A stretch of 55,805 nucleotides of DNA from Lishizhenia tianjinensis. Its GTDB lineage: Bacteria > Bacteroidota > Bacteroidia > Flavobacteriales_D > Crocinitomicaceae. Within the stretch, counting starts at the first letter, position 1. Every line of letters starts with the position of its first letter. The position numbers and the translations under genes were made by a program. Shown piece after piece: positions 24,498 to 33,135 of the stretch. Under the pieces are notes generated by a model. It was not told the origin of the DNA, ran no database searches, and saw only the letters and a list, made by a program, of their open reading frames with translations. The DNA lies in NCBI GenBank assembly GCA_945902115.1, contig CAMDLY010000011.1, positions 1 through 55,805 on the forward strand. Reading direction: 5' to 3'.

Positions 24498-25346
24498 ATG
24501 ACTTTATCTCTTACAAATCCTTTATGCGTTATTGACCTAGAAGCAACAGGCCTACAAATAACCACTGATAGAATTGTTCAAATTGCAATGTTGCGCATAG
24601 AACCCAATGGGGACCAATTTACATTCAATGAAATTGTGAACCCCGAAATGGCAATTACTGAGGAGATCATAGCCATACACGGCATTACAAATGAAGTTGC
24701 GAGCAAGGCAAAAACATTTAAAGAATTAGCTCCAGCTATTTTATCTTTTATCGGAACCTCAGATTTAGTAGGTTATAATTCCAATAAATTTGACATACCC
24801 CTTTTGGCAGAAGAGATTTTGCGCTGTAAAGTAGAATTCGATCTGTCAAGTCGTAAATTTATTGATGTACAAAATATTTTCCACAAGATGGAACAACGAA
24901 CTCTCGCAGCTGCTGTTCAATTTTATTGTGATAAACCCTTAGAGGGTGCTCACGATGCACTTAACGACGTGATGGCAACATGGGAGGTATTTGAGGCACA
25001 ACTTTTAAGGTATAAATCCTTACAAAAGGACGTGGCCTCACTTGCAGATTTTTCTAGGTCACAAGCGAATGCGATGGTTGACTTCGCCGGTAGGTTGGCA
25101 CGCAATGACAAAGGAAATATTGTTTATAATTTTGGTAAACATAAAAATAAAACTGTCGAAGAAGTTTCCATCCTTGAACCGGGTTATTATGGATGGATGT
25201 TAGAAGCTGATTTTCCATTACATACAAAAGATTGTTTGAGAAAAGAAATGGAAAAAATAAAGGAAAGAAAAAAAGTTGAAGTAATTGAAGACCTTTCGTT
25301 AGAAGAAAAATTGAATGCGTTAAAAAATAAATTCGGCCAAAGATGA
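24498..25346 (+). CDS. DnaQ-like 3'-5' exonuclease
   Basis: This 282-residue protein is a DEDD-superfamily exonuclease related to the epsilon proofreading subunit. The first motif is CVIDLEATG with Asp13 and Glu15; ExoII is IGTSDLVGYNSNKFDIPLL; ExoIII is LEGAHDALNDVMATWEV with His and Asp. A C-terminal part with a YNFGKHKNKTV segment follows. The start at 24498 is preferred over an in-frame ATG at 24480, because that earlier codon lies inside the terminator hairpin. It is a stand-alone nuclease, not fused to a polymerase. Its stop overlaps the next gene by four bases (ATGA). Confidence 0.88.
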   Translation: MTLSLTNPLCVIDLEATGLQITTDRIVQIAMLRIEPNGDQFTFNEIVNPEMAITEEIIAIHGITNEVASKAKTFKELAPAILSFIGTSDLVGYNSNKFDIPLLAEEILRCKVEFDLSSRKFIDVQNIFHKMEQRTLAAAVQFYCDKPLEGAHDALNDVMATWEVFEAQLLRYKSLQKDVASLADFSRSQANAMVDFAGRLARNDKGNIVYNFGKHKNKTVEEVSILEPGYYGWMLEADFPLHTKDCLRKEMEKIKERKKVEVIEDLSLEEKLNALKNKFGQR

Positions 25347-25951
25347 AAATCATTTGTATTGGAAGGAATTATGCAGATCACGCAAAAGAAATGAAATCTG
25401 CCTTACCAACAGAACCTATATATTTTTTAAAGCCTGATACATCCTTGCTGAAAGAGAAAGTATTTTACTTACCGAAATTCACAAAGGATTTACATTTTGA
25501 ATGCGAAATTGTTATAAAAATCGATCGCGTTGGCAAAAATATTCCTCTTGAATACGCGCATAAATATTATTCACAGTTTACGCTTGGTATCGATTTTACT
25601 GCGCGCGATTTACAACAAGAATGTAAGGAAAAAGGCTTGCCTTGGGAAATTGCTAAGTCTTTCGATAATGCAGCACCCATTAGTGAAAGTTGGTTGAATA
25701 AAGACGAATATGATTTAAACGATCTTTCATTTCAGTTCTTTCAGAATGAGGAATTGAAACAAGATGGAAAAACACGAGATATGATATTCTCTGTAGATAC
25801 ATTAATTACTTATGTCTCTCAATTTATAACCTTGAAAACTGGAGATTTACTCTACACCGGGACACCGGCAGGAGTTGGTCAGGTGCATATCGGTGATGTA
25901 TTAACCGGCTATATAGAGGGAGTTAAAGTTCTAGAGTTGGAAGTTGCTTAA
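25343..25951 (+). CDS. Fumarylacetoacetate hydrolase family protein
   Basis: This 202-residue enzyme is of the FAH superfamily, whose members hydrolyse C-C bonds or decarboxylate 2-oxo acids such as oxaloacetate and acylpyruvates. Seen are KIICIGRNYADHAKEM at the N-terminus, the metal-ligand HFECEIVIKI, then GIDFTARDLQ and LYTGTPAGVGQVHIGD at the C-terminus. It is short, as in YcgM/FAHD1-type proteins. The start overlaps the exonuclease stop (ATGA). The stop overlaps the convergent FG-GAP gene by four bases. The substrate is not known from context. Confidence 0.9.
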   Translation: MKIICIGRNYADHAKEMKSALPTEPIYFLKPDTSLLKEKVFYLPKFTKDLHFECEIVIKIDRVGKNIPLEYAHKYYSQFTLGIDFTARDLQQECKEKGLPWEIAKSFDNAAPISESWLNKDEYDLNDLSFQFFQNEELKQDGKTRDMIFSVDTLITYVSQFITLKTGDLLYTGTPAGVGQVHIGDVLTGYIEGVKVLELEVA

Positions 25952-28152
25952 TATTTAACGACGCGCTTCGTATCAAGTGAATCTTTGAGCTTAATGAAAT
26001 ACACTCCTGCTTTTAAATCTTCATTTATGATGATATTTTCTCCTATATTCCCTTGTTGGCTAAGGATAAGATTTCCCAACATATTGTACATATAAATAGT
26101 TGTTTTGTTTTTTAGGGTTACGGTAATATAATCTCTGAAAGGATTTGGATAACTCGTAAATGTGTCCTTGATGCTTATATCCGTAACTCCCACCCCAGCA
26201 TTGGAAGAATGCTCTAAATGAAAAATACCTCCTGCGTCTTGACCAATAAATAAATCTAAATTTCCATCATTGTCAATGTCCGTAACATAAGGAGCAGCGT
26301 AAGACCCAATATCTCGCGATATATTCAAAAAATTATTCTGAACTAGTTCAAATTGCTGTCCAATACCTATACTATCTGTTATTTGACGGTAGAAACGAAG
26401 ATTCCCGTCAGCAGAACCTGTAAATAAATAGGTAGTATCCTGGTAATCAAAAAAATTAGGAACAATATAACCGTCAGGTGTATCGGTTGCAACATCTATA
26501 GAACCCAAGAATGGATTCATCAAGGAAAAACTCAAAGTGCTTGTACCAACATTCTGGTAATATATTAATTCACCAGTTTTTTTTCCAAGGATTAGATCCA
26601 ATTTTCCATCTTTATTTAAGTCGAAGAGTTGAGGACTCGCATATTGGCCTGCGCTTATTACTTCTCCATTTATATCTGTTAAATTCAATATTGGTGTTGC
26701 AAATGAGATGTTTGAACCAACGGAGGTATTCTTGAAGAATGCAATAGTACCATTTTCAAAACCAATGACCATATCGTTTTTCCCATCTCCATCTAAGTCA
26801 CCAAAACTTGGGATCATTCTTAAGCCATAAAGATTGGTAGATAAATTCATGAAATCCCTGTCTATGAGAGTGAAATCCGCTTGAGTTAAGGTTCCGGTAT
26901 TTTTATAATATGCTATACGTGACTCTTTAGAAACAGTAGGGTGATAGGCATAAAAATTTGCTACGAATAAATCCATTAACCCGTCATTGTCAATATCACA
27001 GAAGCTTGGCAATGAACCTGTACCGTGATCTATCATATCTTGCTGCAAAAAAGACTTGGTTTCGAATATAAAGTTATTGGCATCATTGCTGCCTGAGTTT
27101 TTATACAAATGGCAGCTAGTTTCATTTTGCGAAATATTCTTTGCGTTTGGGGCAACCAATAAGTCTTTTTTAGAGTCAAAATCAACGTCCACCCAAAATG
27201 CAGCAGGAAATAATTGAACGTTTGCCTGTATGGAATTTGACGGGAAATTGGGGTCTTGAGAAATCATCACAGAATTCGAATTTACTGTTGTTCCCCCACT
27301 CACCAGCAATATCAAATTAGGATGTGCCACATCTCCAAGAACCAGATCCTTAACTCCCGAACCATCATAATCAAAAGCTAAAACCGTAGACCCCGAGTGC
27401 GCTTTCACAACATCATGGGGTTTTAATTCAGGGTTGGGAACATTCCCACCCTGACAGGGTAGCGTTTGATCGTTCAAGTATACCGAATTAGAGTTTACAT
27501 CTTCACGAAAACCTCCCCAACATTCGTTTTTTAATTCAAAATTGAGAGAATCAGAATGACCATAAAGTTCTTGACTTAGGTTTTTGTGGTACTGTAAATA
27601 TTCTCCACTTATGTGATATGTCAATATATCAATGTCACCATCATTGTCTACATCAACAATAGCTGGAATATCGGAAGAACTTACGTAAAGATTAAGATTC
27701 GCTCCCCAATTGTCAGAATACAATAAATTTTTCGCCAATTGCCATTGAAGGCCAACAGTTGAATTTCCTGTATTTTTATATACCTTGACGCCACCTATCC
27801 CGTAAGTAAATAAATCGTTCTTGCCGTCTTGGTTATAGTCCAAAGACAATAAACGGTAACGTATATCCTCAGGAAAAAGAGAGGCTGCATTGGGATAATA
27901 TCGGTATTCACTTCCCATATTTTCAAATAATCGAATCTGGTCGGCACTTCTATCAAAGACAAGTAAATCATTATCCCCGTCAAAATCAAAGTCAAGCTCA
28001 GAAAATTGAGCATTATTCAATCCCCCTGACCATGTCAATTTAAGTTGCTGGCCAAAAGCATGCACTGGAATAGAGTCTTTATAGGTAAAATTAAATTGTG
28101 CAAACAGCAAACCGTGCACATAGCAAAACAGAAAAACCAAATAAAATTTCAT
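25948..28152 (-). CDS. FG-GAP/VCBS repeat protein with T9SS type A sorting domain
   Basis: This is a 734-residue secreted protein with a signal peptide (about 1-18). The body is a beta-propeller of FG-GAP/VCBS repeats, each with a calcium-binding loop of DxDxDGxxD type. I count about nine, including DFDFDGDND, DVDNDGDID, DIDNDGLMD, DLDGDGKND, DLNKDGKLD and DIDNDGNLD. The final 75 or so residues form a type A Por secretion tail (YPNPFRDYITVTL, YMYNMLGNLILSQQ, LKAGVYFIKL). It is T9SS cargo, likely held at the outer surface and calcium-dependent; an integrin-like binding role is inferred. It is a single gene, convergent with the FAH gene. An exact -7 box lies at 28187-28194. Confidence 0.88.
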   Translation of the reverse strand: MKFYLVFLFCYVHGLLFAQFNFTYKDSIPVHAFGQQLKLTWSGGLNNAQFSELDFDFDGDNDLLVFDRSADQIRLFENMGSEYRYYPNAASLFPEDIRYRLLSLDYNQDGKNDLFTYGIGGVKVYKNTGNSTVGLQWQLAKNLLYSDNWGANLNLYVSSSDIPAIVDVDNDGDIDILTYHISGEYLQYHKNLSQELYGHSDSLNFELKNECWGGFREDVNSNSVYLNDQTLPCQGGNVPNPELKPHDVVKAHSGSTVLAFDYDGSGVKDLVLGDVAHPNLILLVSGGTTVNSNSVMISQDPNFPSNSIQANVQLFPAAFWVDVDFDSKKDLLVAPNAKNISQNETSCHLYKNSGSNDANNFIFETKSFLQQDMIDHGTGSLPSFCDIDNDGLMDLFVANFYAYHPTVSKESRIAYYKNTGTLTQADFTLIDRDFMNLSTNLYGLRMIPSFGDLDGDGKNDMVIGFENGTIAFFKNTSVGSNISFATPILNLTDINGEVISAGQYASPQLFDLNKDGKLDLILGKKTGELIYYQNVGTSTLSFSLMNPFLGSIDVATDTPDGYIVPNFFDYQDTTYLFTGSADGNLRFYRQITDSIGIGQQFELVQNNFLNISRDIGSYAAPYVTDIDNDGNLDLFIGQDAGGIFHLEHSSNAGVGVTDISIKDTFTSYPNPFRDYITVTLKNKTTIYMYNMLGNLILSQQGNIGENIIINEDLKAGVYFIKLKDSLDTKRVVKY

Positions 28153-28186
28153 CTTAACTATTCGTTATTAAATTTACTTCCTTTGC

Positions 28187-28194
28187 CAAATTTA
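28187..28194 (-). promoter_or_regulatory. -7 promoter element (TAAATTTG, minus strand)
   Basis: This is an exact TAnnTTTG match, 34 bases upstream of the ATG at 28152 on the minus strand. It is a plausible promoter for the FG-GAP cargo gene. Confidence 0.5.
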
Positions 28195-28391
28195 CTACAT
28201 TATGAAGAAACTTTATAGCCAAGAAATCATTTATAATTAGTTAATGCAGTGTGGCATTCGACTCCATTTCAGTATTATCCATTGGTAATACTTATTCGAG
28301 TTGTTGTAATCTACTAATCGAAAAAAATAATCGTCGATAAAAGTGTTAATTAAATGTGAATTATCTTAATTCAATAGTATTTTAAATTCAT

Positions 28392-28399
28392 TAAATTTG
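28392..28399 (+). promoter_or_regulatory. -7 promoter element (TAAATTTG)
   Basis: This is an exact TAnnTTTG match 18 bases before the ATG at 28418. It supports that start over the longer frame from 28397, which would fall upstream of the likely transcript start. Confidence 0.55.
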
Positions 28400-28417
28400 T
28401 CTTTTAATAAATTCATT

Positions 28418-29899
28418 ATGTTCAGAAAACTATTAATACTCCCCTTATTACTAATTTCTCTCTTTGCCTGTGATTCCGATAGCAACGATGAGAAAGCTAC
28501 CTCTAATGAATTAACAGCTAAGTTCTCAAATTTTGTTGGTGGTAATGAAAAAATCCTTGCTTTTGGACACATGAATATGTTTCAAATGCTAGAAAAATCT
28601 GCATACAAAGACAATTCTTTGATAAATGCCATTATTGACCCACTACTCTCAAAAATGGCTGCATTAGACAAAAAGTCTCCTATCTATTTTGCAGTAGAGC
28701 TCAATGAAATCAATATCGCTCCTGTAAATATTGAAGAAATAATTAATAACCAAGAATTTGACGCTAAAGGATATGTCTACGCTTTTGTTGCCGTGAGTAA
28801 CAAGAATGAAATTAAAAAACAATTGGAGCAAGAGGGAAGACTAAGATTCAAATCTAGCGATGGCATTGACTATGTTCAAGAAAATAATGCAACTATTGCA
28901 TTACAAAACGATTATTTAATGTTAATGGTTGACCTGAATGATAATAATCAGGTAGATATATCGCAAGTTAAGGATGCGATTAAAACAATGGAAAATGGAA
29001 AGTCCACGGACATAGTAAATAAAATTATGTCTTCAACGACTGATTTTATGTTGACATACGACATGGGTAAGTCAGTAAGCACGCTCATGAAAGGATTGAA
29101 TATTTCCAATAAGGAATCTAAGCAATTAGAGGCCGATTTAAAAGGCTGCTTTAACACAACCAATATCAATTTTGAAAATGGTAAAGTAATAGTAACAACA
29201 GAAAATATCCTATCTCCCTCAATGTCCAAATGGAGGGTAACAAAACAAGATACTAAAGAAATTGCAAGTACCTTAGGGACTGGATCTCCCACGGCTGCTA
29301 TCGCCATGAATTTAGACATTGATCAAATTCAAAAAATAATAGATAACTATTTAAAAACTAGTTTAGATGAGCTTCAAAGTAAACTTTCTGACAATGAATT
29401 GATTGAATTTGATCGGATTAAAAAAGAGGGTATTTCCACTATATTCAATGGCAGATTCGGTATTGCAGCATTCTTCACTAGCGATGGATATGGAATGATT
29501 CCGAATGTTAATTTTCAATTAGGCGTAGGAAATATGCTACTTGAAATGATAAAGGAACCACTCGAAATGGCGAAATCTAACGGACTAACCCTCGAGAATA
29601 AAAATAATATCTTATATGGCTATTTTGGACCTCAAAATACCTCAAGAACTGGCTCCTTAACACTACCGAAAGGTGCAGAAGATTTTGGAAATTACCCGAT
29701 AAATGGATTTGTAGATATTCAAAAATTACCCGTTTCGGAATTAGGCCTGCCAGATCCTGCGATGAAAATAATTTCCAAATTAAGTCTTTTAAAATTCCAC
29801 GTGCAAGGAGATAAATTTACATTAGAAATCCAATTTAAAGACGCTTCGCAAAATAGCTTGGCTCAAATTATTAATTCAGTAAGTGGGTTGAGCATATAA
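28418..29899 (+). CDS. Large lipoprotein, DUF4836-like
   Basis: This 493-residue protein has a lipoprotein signal (ISLFAC, Cys18) starting at the ATG at 28418. The mature part is alpha/beta, with repeated GHMNMFQMLEKS, GYVYAFVAVSNKNEIKK and MLTYDMGKSVSTLMKGLN elements. It resembles DUF4836, a Bacteroidota lipoprotein family of similar size, but I hold this loosely. No enzyme motif is seen. Its TAA overlaps the trmB start by one base (TAATG), so trmB is probably translated by termination-reinitiation. It is likely anchored in the envelope; the partner is unknown. Confidence 0.7.
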   Translation: MFRKLLILPLLLISLFACDSDSNDEKATSNELTAKFSNFVGGNEKILAFGHMNMFQMLEKSAYKDNSLINAIIDPLLSKMAALDKKSPIYFAVELNEINIAPVNIEEIINNQEFDAKGYVYAFVAVSNKNEIKKQLEQEGRLRFKSSDGIDYVQENNATIALQNDYLMLMVDLNDNNQVDISQVKDAIKTMENGKSTDIVNKIMSSTTDFMLTYDMGKSVSTLMKGLNISNKESKQLEADLKGCFNTTNINFENGKVIVTTENILSPSMSKWRVTKQDTKEIASTLGTGSPTAAIAMNLDIDQIQKIIDNYLKTSLDELQSKLSDNELIEFDRIKKEGISTIFNGRFGIAAFFTSDGYGMIPNVNFQLGVGNMLLEMIKEPLEMAKSNGLTLENKNNILYGYFGPQNTSRTGSLTLPKGAEDFGNYPINGFVDIQKLPVSELGLPDPAMKIISKLSLLKFHVQGDKFTLEIQFKDASQNSLAQIINSVSGLSI

Positions 29900-30570
29900 T
29901 GGGCAAAGAAAAATTGATGCGATTTAAAGCCATCAAGGACTTCAATAATGTAACAGAATTTCAATTCAAAGCAGAAAATAACATTCCTATTTGGAAAGAC
30001 TACTTCGGAAACGACCACCCTCTCATAGTTGAATTGGGCTGTGGAAAAGGAGAATACTCCGTGGGATTAGCAAAACGTTATGCCGAAAAAAACTTTATCG
30101 GCGCTGACTTAAAAGGAAATAGAATTTTTATTGGAGCCCGGGATGCTATCCTCAATAGTCTTAACAATGTGCATTTTTTAAGGACACGAATCGATTTCAT
30201 TACTGACAGTTTTACACCCAATTCAGTTGACGAAATATGGTTGACTTTTTCTGATCCGCAACCTAAGAAGCCGAACAAAAGGCTTTCCTCTAGGGTTTTC
30301 TTAGAGAGATATGCCCAATTCCTAAAACCAAACGGTAAAATTCATATGAAAACAGACTCCGACTTGCTGTTTGAGTATACCTTGGAACAAATTAATAAAT
30401 ATGGCTATAATATGCACTATGTTTTATGGGATGTATATGGTAATATTGAGCAACTACCCCAAACACTACAAGACGAAATGTCCATTAAAACTCATTACGA
30501 AAAATTATTTTCGTCAAGGGGCTCAACAATTAAATACTGTCAATTTTCTTTGCCTGATAATCTGAAATAA
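29899..30570 (+). CDS. trmB: tRNA (guanine-N7)-methyltransferase TrmB
   Basis: TrmB methylates G46 in the variable loop of tRNA using S-adenosylmethionine. The 223-residue protein shows the SAM-binding motif VELGCGKGEYSVGLAKRY near residue 40 and IGADLKGNRI as the acidic strand. The family signature WLTFSDPQPKKPNKRLSS is near residue 115. A C-terminal SIKTHYEKLFSSRG holds the tRNA-contacting region. All parts are full length. The start overlaps the lipoprotein stop by one base. Confidence 0.96.
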   Translation: MGKEKLMRFKAIKDFNNVTEFQFKAENNIPIWKDYFGNDHPLIVELGCGKGEYSVGLAKRYAEKNFIGADLKGNRIFIGARDAILNSLNNVHFLRTRIDFITDSFTPNSVDEIWLTFSDPQPKKPNKRLSSRVFLERYAQFLKPNGKIHMKTDSDLLFEYTLEQINKYGYNMHYVLWDVYGNIEQLPQTLQDEMSIKTHYEKLFSSRGSTIKYCQFSLPDNLK

Positions 30571-30584
30571 TCGAATAAAATCAT

Positions 30585-30592
30585 TACTTTTG
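30585..30592 (+). promoter_or_regulatory. -7 promoter element (TACTTTTG)
   Basis: This is an exact TAnnTTTG match 18 bases before the ATG at 30611. It would start the TPR-ribH-glmM operon independently of trmB. Confidence 0.6.
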
Positions 30593-30610
30593 CATCCTAA
30601 TTTATAAAAT

Positions 30611-31255
30611 ATGTTTGACGATTTTAGTTTTTCATCATTGAAATTGAAGTTTAAACAAGATAAGAAATTTAGACTCATATCTATTATAACAGGAAGTGTC
30701 CTTGTAGTTCTTTTTGGTGTTTTTATTTACAATCAATTTTTTTTTCAACCCAAAGATCAGGAATCTAAATCTATATATTTCGAAACATTGAATTATGCAG
30801 ATTCTTTGAACCGAACAGACAAAAATGTGAAAACGCTCGAAGCGAAACTTGAAGAATATGAAGGGTATTCTGGAGCTTTAGCGGCTGAATTTATTTTAGC
30901 AAGGCAGTACATGAACAAAGGCCAGTTCGATAAAGCAATTAGCTCCCTTGAAAAAATTGAACCGGAAGACACATACATGACCGTATTTAAAATTGGTTTA
31001 AGAGGTGACTGCTATAGTGAACAGGGGAAACTATCTGAGGCCTTTGAACAATATACACTAGCAGCGAATACCAATACAAACGAATTTACAACGCCGATTT
31101 TCTTGTTTAAAGCTGGTTTAGTGGCGGAAAAATTAAATCAATTCGGAGAAGCCGCGAACTGTTATAAAAAGATCAAAGAAAATTACAAAGAATTCGGACA
31201 GCTAAAGCGTATAGACTATTACGTGGCAAGAGCTTCGAATACAAAGGTCAAGTAA
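30611..31255 (+). CDS. Membrane-anchored TPR protein
   Basis: This 214-residue protein has a short cytoplasmic N-terminus and one membrane helix (about residues 22-45). A periplasmic or cytoplasmic helical-repeat domain of TPR type follows, with A-EFILARQYMNKGQFDKAI and GDCYSEQGKLSEAFEQYTLAA. The layout is like YfgM, an envelope-quality-control protein, and similar genes precede ribH in other Bacteroidota, though I recall this only from memory. It is the first gene of a unit with ribH (three bases after its stop) and glmM. Confidence 0.85.
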   Translation: MFDDFSFSSLKLKFKQDKKFRLISIITGSVLVVLFGVFIYNQFFFQPKDQESKSIYFETLNYADSLNRTDKNVKTLEAKLEEYEGYSGALAAEFILARQYMNKGQFDKAISSLEKIEPEDTYMTVFKIGLRGDCYSEQGKLSEAFEQYTLAANTNTNEFTTPIFLFKAGLVAEKLNQFGEAANCYKKIKENYKEFGQLKRIDYYVARASNTKVK

Positions 31256-31258
31256 TTC

Positions 31259-31753
31259 ATGGCTACTGCTTCAAAAAACTTGTCAAATTTTGACAAAACT
31301 AAGTATACCAATTGTGCCGATTTTAATATCGGCATTGTTGTTTCTGAGTGGAATAGAGAAATAACAGAAAACCTGTTAAATGGAGCTTTAGACGTTTTTA
31401 CCTCGGTTGGGATTTTACGAGAAAATATCTTGATTGAATGGGTACCTGGAGCATTCGAACTGCCTCTTGGTGCGCAATATATTAGTCGTCATGCCCTCGT
31501 TGATGGAATAGTCGCTATTGGAGTAGTCATTCAAGGTGAAACTAAACACTTTGATTATGTATGCTCGGGTACTACTAACGGCTTAATGCAGGTAATGTTG
31601 ACTGAAAATAAACCTGTTGCCTTCTGTGTATTAACAGATAATAATCTTCAACAATCGATAGAACGATCTGGTGGTAAACACGGTAATAAAGGTGTGGAAG
31701 CTGCTGCTGCATGCCTAGACATGCTATTACTAAAGAAAAAACTGATACCATGA
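31259..31753 (+). CDS. ribH: 6,7-dimethyl-8-ribityllumazine synthase
   Basis: RibH joins the pyrimidine intermediate with a 3,4-dihydroxybutanone phosphate to make the riboflavin precursor. The 164-residue protein shows NIGIVVSEWN, the WVPGAFELPLGAQ core, IAIGVVIQGETKHFDYVCSG with the catalytic His, and an RSGGKHGNKGVEAA phosphate-binding C-terminus. The length is standard for the icosahedral or pentameric enzyme. The stop overlaps glmM as ATGA (31750-31753), so expression of riboflavin and wall-precursor enzymes is joined here without an obvious metabolic reason. Confidence 0.96.
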   Translation: MATASKNLSNFDKTKYTNCADFNIGIVVSEWNREITENLLNGALDVFTSVGILRENILIEWVPGAFELPLGAQYISRHALVDGIVAIGVVIQGETKHFDYVCSGTTNGLMQVMLTENKPVAFCVLTDNNLQQSIERSGGKHGNKGVEAAAACLDMLLLKKKLIP

Positions 31754-33135
31754 CCTTAATTAAATCAATTTCAGGAATTCGAGGCACCATCGGAGGCAAT
31801 GTTGGGGAAGCCTTAACTCCATTAGATGCCGTAAAGTTCAGTGCAGCATACGGAACTTGGTTGAAGAATAGATTTCCATCTAAATCGCTGAAAGTAGTAA
31901 TCGGAAGAGATGCTCGTTTATCTGGGAATATGATTTCACAACTGGTATGTCAAACACTTGTAGGTCTTGGTATAGATGTTATTGATCTCGAGCTTTCAAC
32001 CACACCCACTGTGGAAATTGCTGTCCCATTGGAACAAGCACACGGCGGAATTATTTTAACCGCAAGCCATAATCCAAAACAATGGAATGCCTTAAAATTA
32101 TTGAATGAAAAGGGGGAGTTTATTTCTTCCGCTGACGGGGCAACTGTGCTCGAAATTGCTGAAAAAGAATCTTTTGTGTTTGCCGAAGTAGACGAACTGG
32201 GCAACATCGAAAAAGATACTTCATACATGCATAAACACATAGACTTGATTTTGAACCTTCCATTGGTAGATGCTGAAGCGATTTCCAAAGCTAACTTTCA
32301 TGTAGTGGTAGACGCGGTAAATTCAAGTGGTGGAATCTTTGTTCCCGCCTTACTGAAAGCCTTAGGAGTATCTAAAATTACAGAACTATATTGCGAACCT
32401 ACAGGTCATTTTCCACATAACCCTGAACCTTTGCCGGAGCATTTGACTGATTTATCTTCAAAAATAATAGAAGTTGGCGCTGATGTAGGTATAACTGTAG
32501 ACCCTGATGTAGACCGATTGGCAATGGTATGTGAGGATGGCTCTATGTTTGGAGAGGAATATACCCTGGTAGCTGTTTCAGATTATGTACTAACCCATAC
32601 CCCGGGCCCTACAGTTTCGAATTTATCTTCAACTCGGGCACTTCGCGATATAACTGAATCGAGAGGTTTAGTTTATGCCGCGTCAGCAGTTGGTGAGGTA
32701 AATGTCGTAGAGAAAATGAAAGAAATAGGAGCAGTTATTGGAGGGGAAGGAAACGGTGGAATTATATATCCTGAATTGCACTACGGAAGAGACTCCCTTG
32801 TAGGTATAGCCTTATTTTTAAGCCTACTCGCTCATAAAAAAATGACAGTAAGTGCACTTAGAGATAGTTATCCTTCCTATATTATTTCCAAAAATAAAAT
32901 AGCCCTTACCCCAACAATTGACGTGGATGATATCCTGAAAAAAATATCAGAAAAATATGCATCTGAAGAAGTTGATACATCTGATGGGGTTAAGATTTAT
33001 ATCGGAAAAGAATGGGTGCACCTTCGTAAGAGTAATACGGAACCGATTATTAGAATCTACTCTGAATCTTCATCTGAAGCTACTGCGAATGCATTTGCCC
33101 TCAAAATTATCGACGAGATAAAAGCCTTAATTTGA
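31750..33135 (+). CDS. glmM: Phosphoglucosamine mutase GlmM
   Basis: GlmM converts glucosamine-6-phosphate to glucosamine-1-phosphate for UDP-GlcNAc, cell wall and LPS. The 461-residue protein has the four hallmarks. The phosphoserine loop is in LTASHNPKQWNALK, the metal loop is DPDVDRLA, the sugar-binding loop is GGEGNGGIIYPELHYGRDS, and the phosphate-binding loop is LRKSNTEPIIRIYSES. The start at 31750 (MTLIKSISGIRGTIGG) matches the family N-terminus; a frame opening at 31711 lies inside ribH. A phosphomannomutase or phosphoglucomutase activity is possible. It probably feeds the GlmU-like protein at 12285-13421. It overlaps aroB by nine bases at the 3' ends. Confidence 0.87.
   Translation: MTLIKSISGIRGTIGGNVGEALTPLDAVKFSAAYGTWLKNRFPSKSLKVVIGRDARLSGNMISQLVCQTLVGLGIDVIDLELSTTPTVEIAVPLEQAHGGIILTASHNPKQWNALKLLNEKGEFISSADGATVLEIAEKESFVFAEVDELGNIEKDTSYMHKHIDLILNLPLVDAEAISKANFHVVVDAVNSSGGIFVPALLKALGVSKITELYCEPTGHFPHNPEPLPEHLTDLSSKIIEVGADVGITVDPDVDRLAMVCEDGSMFGEEYTLVAVSDYVLTHTPGPTVSNLSSTRALRDITESRGLVYAASAVGEVNVVEKMKEIGAVIGGEGNGGIIYPELHYGRDSLVGIALFLSLLAHKKMTVSALRDSYPSYIISKNKIALTPTIDVDDILKKISEKYASEEVDTSDGVKIYIGKEWVHLRKSNTEPIIRIYSESSSEATANAFALKIIDEIKALI

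Noticed and set aside
28153-28417. Regulatory RNA between the FG-GAP gene and the lipoprotein gene
   Set aside because: Only the two -7 boxes stand out. I see no strong fold or riboswitch motif.
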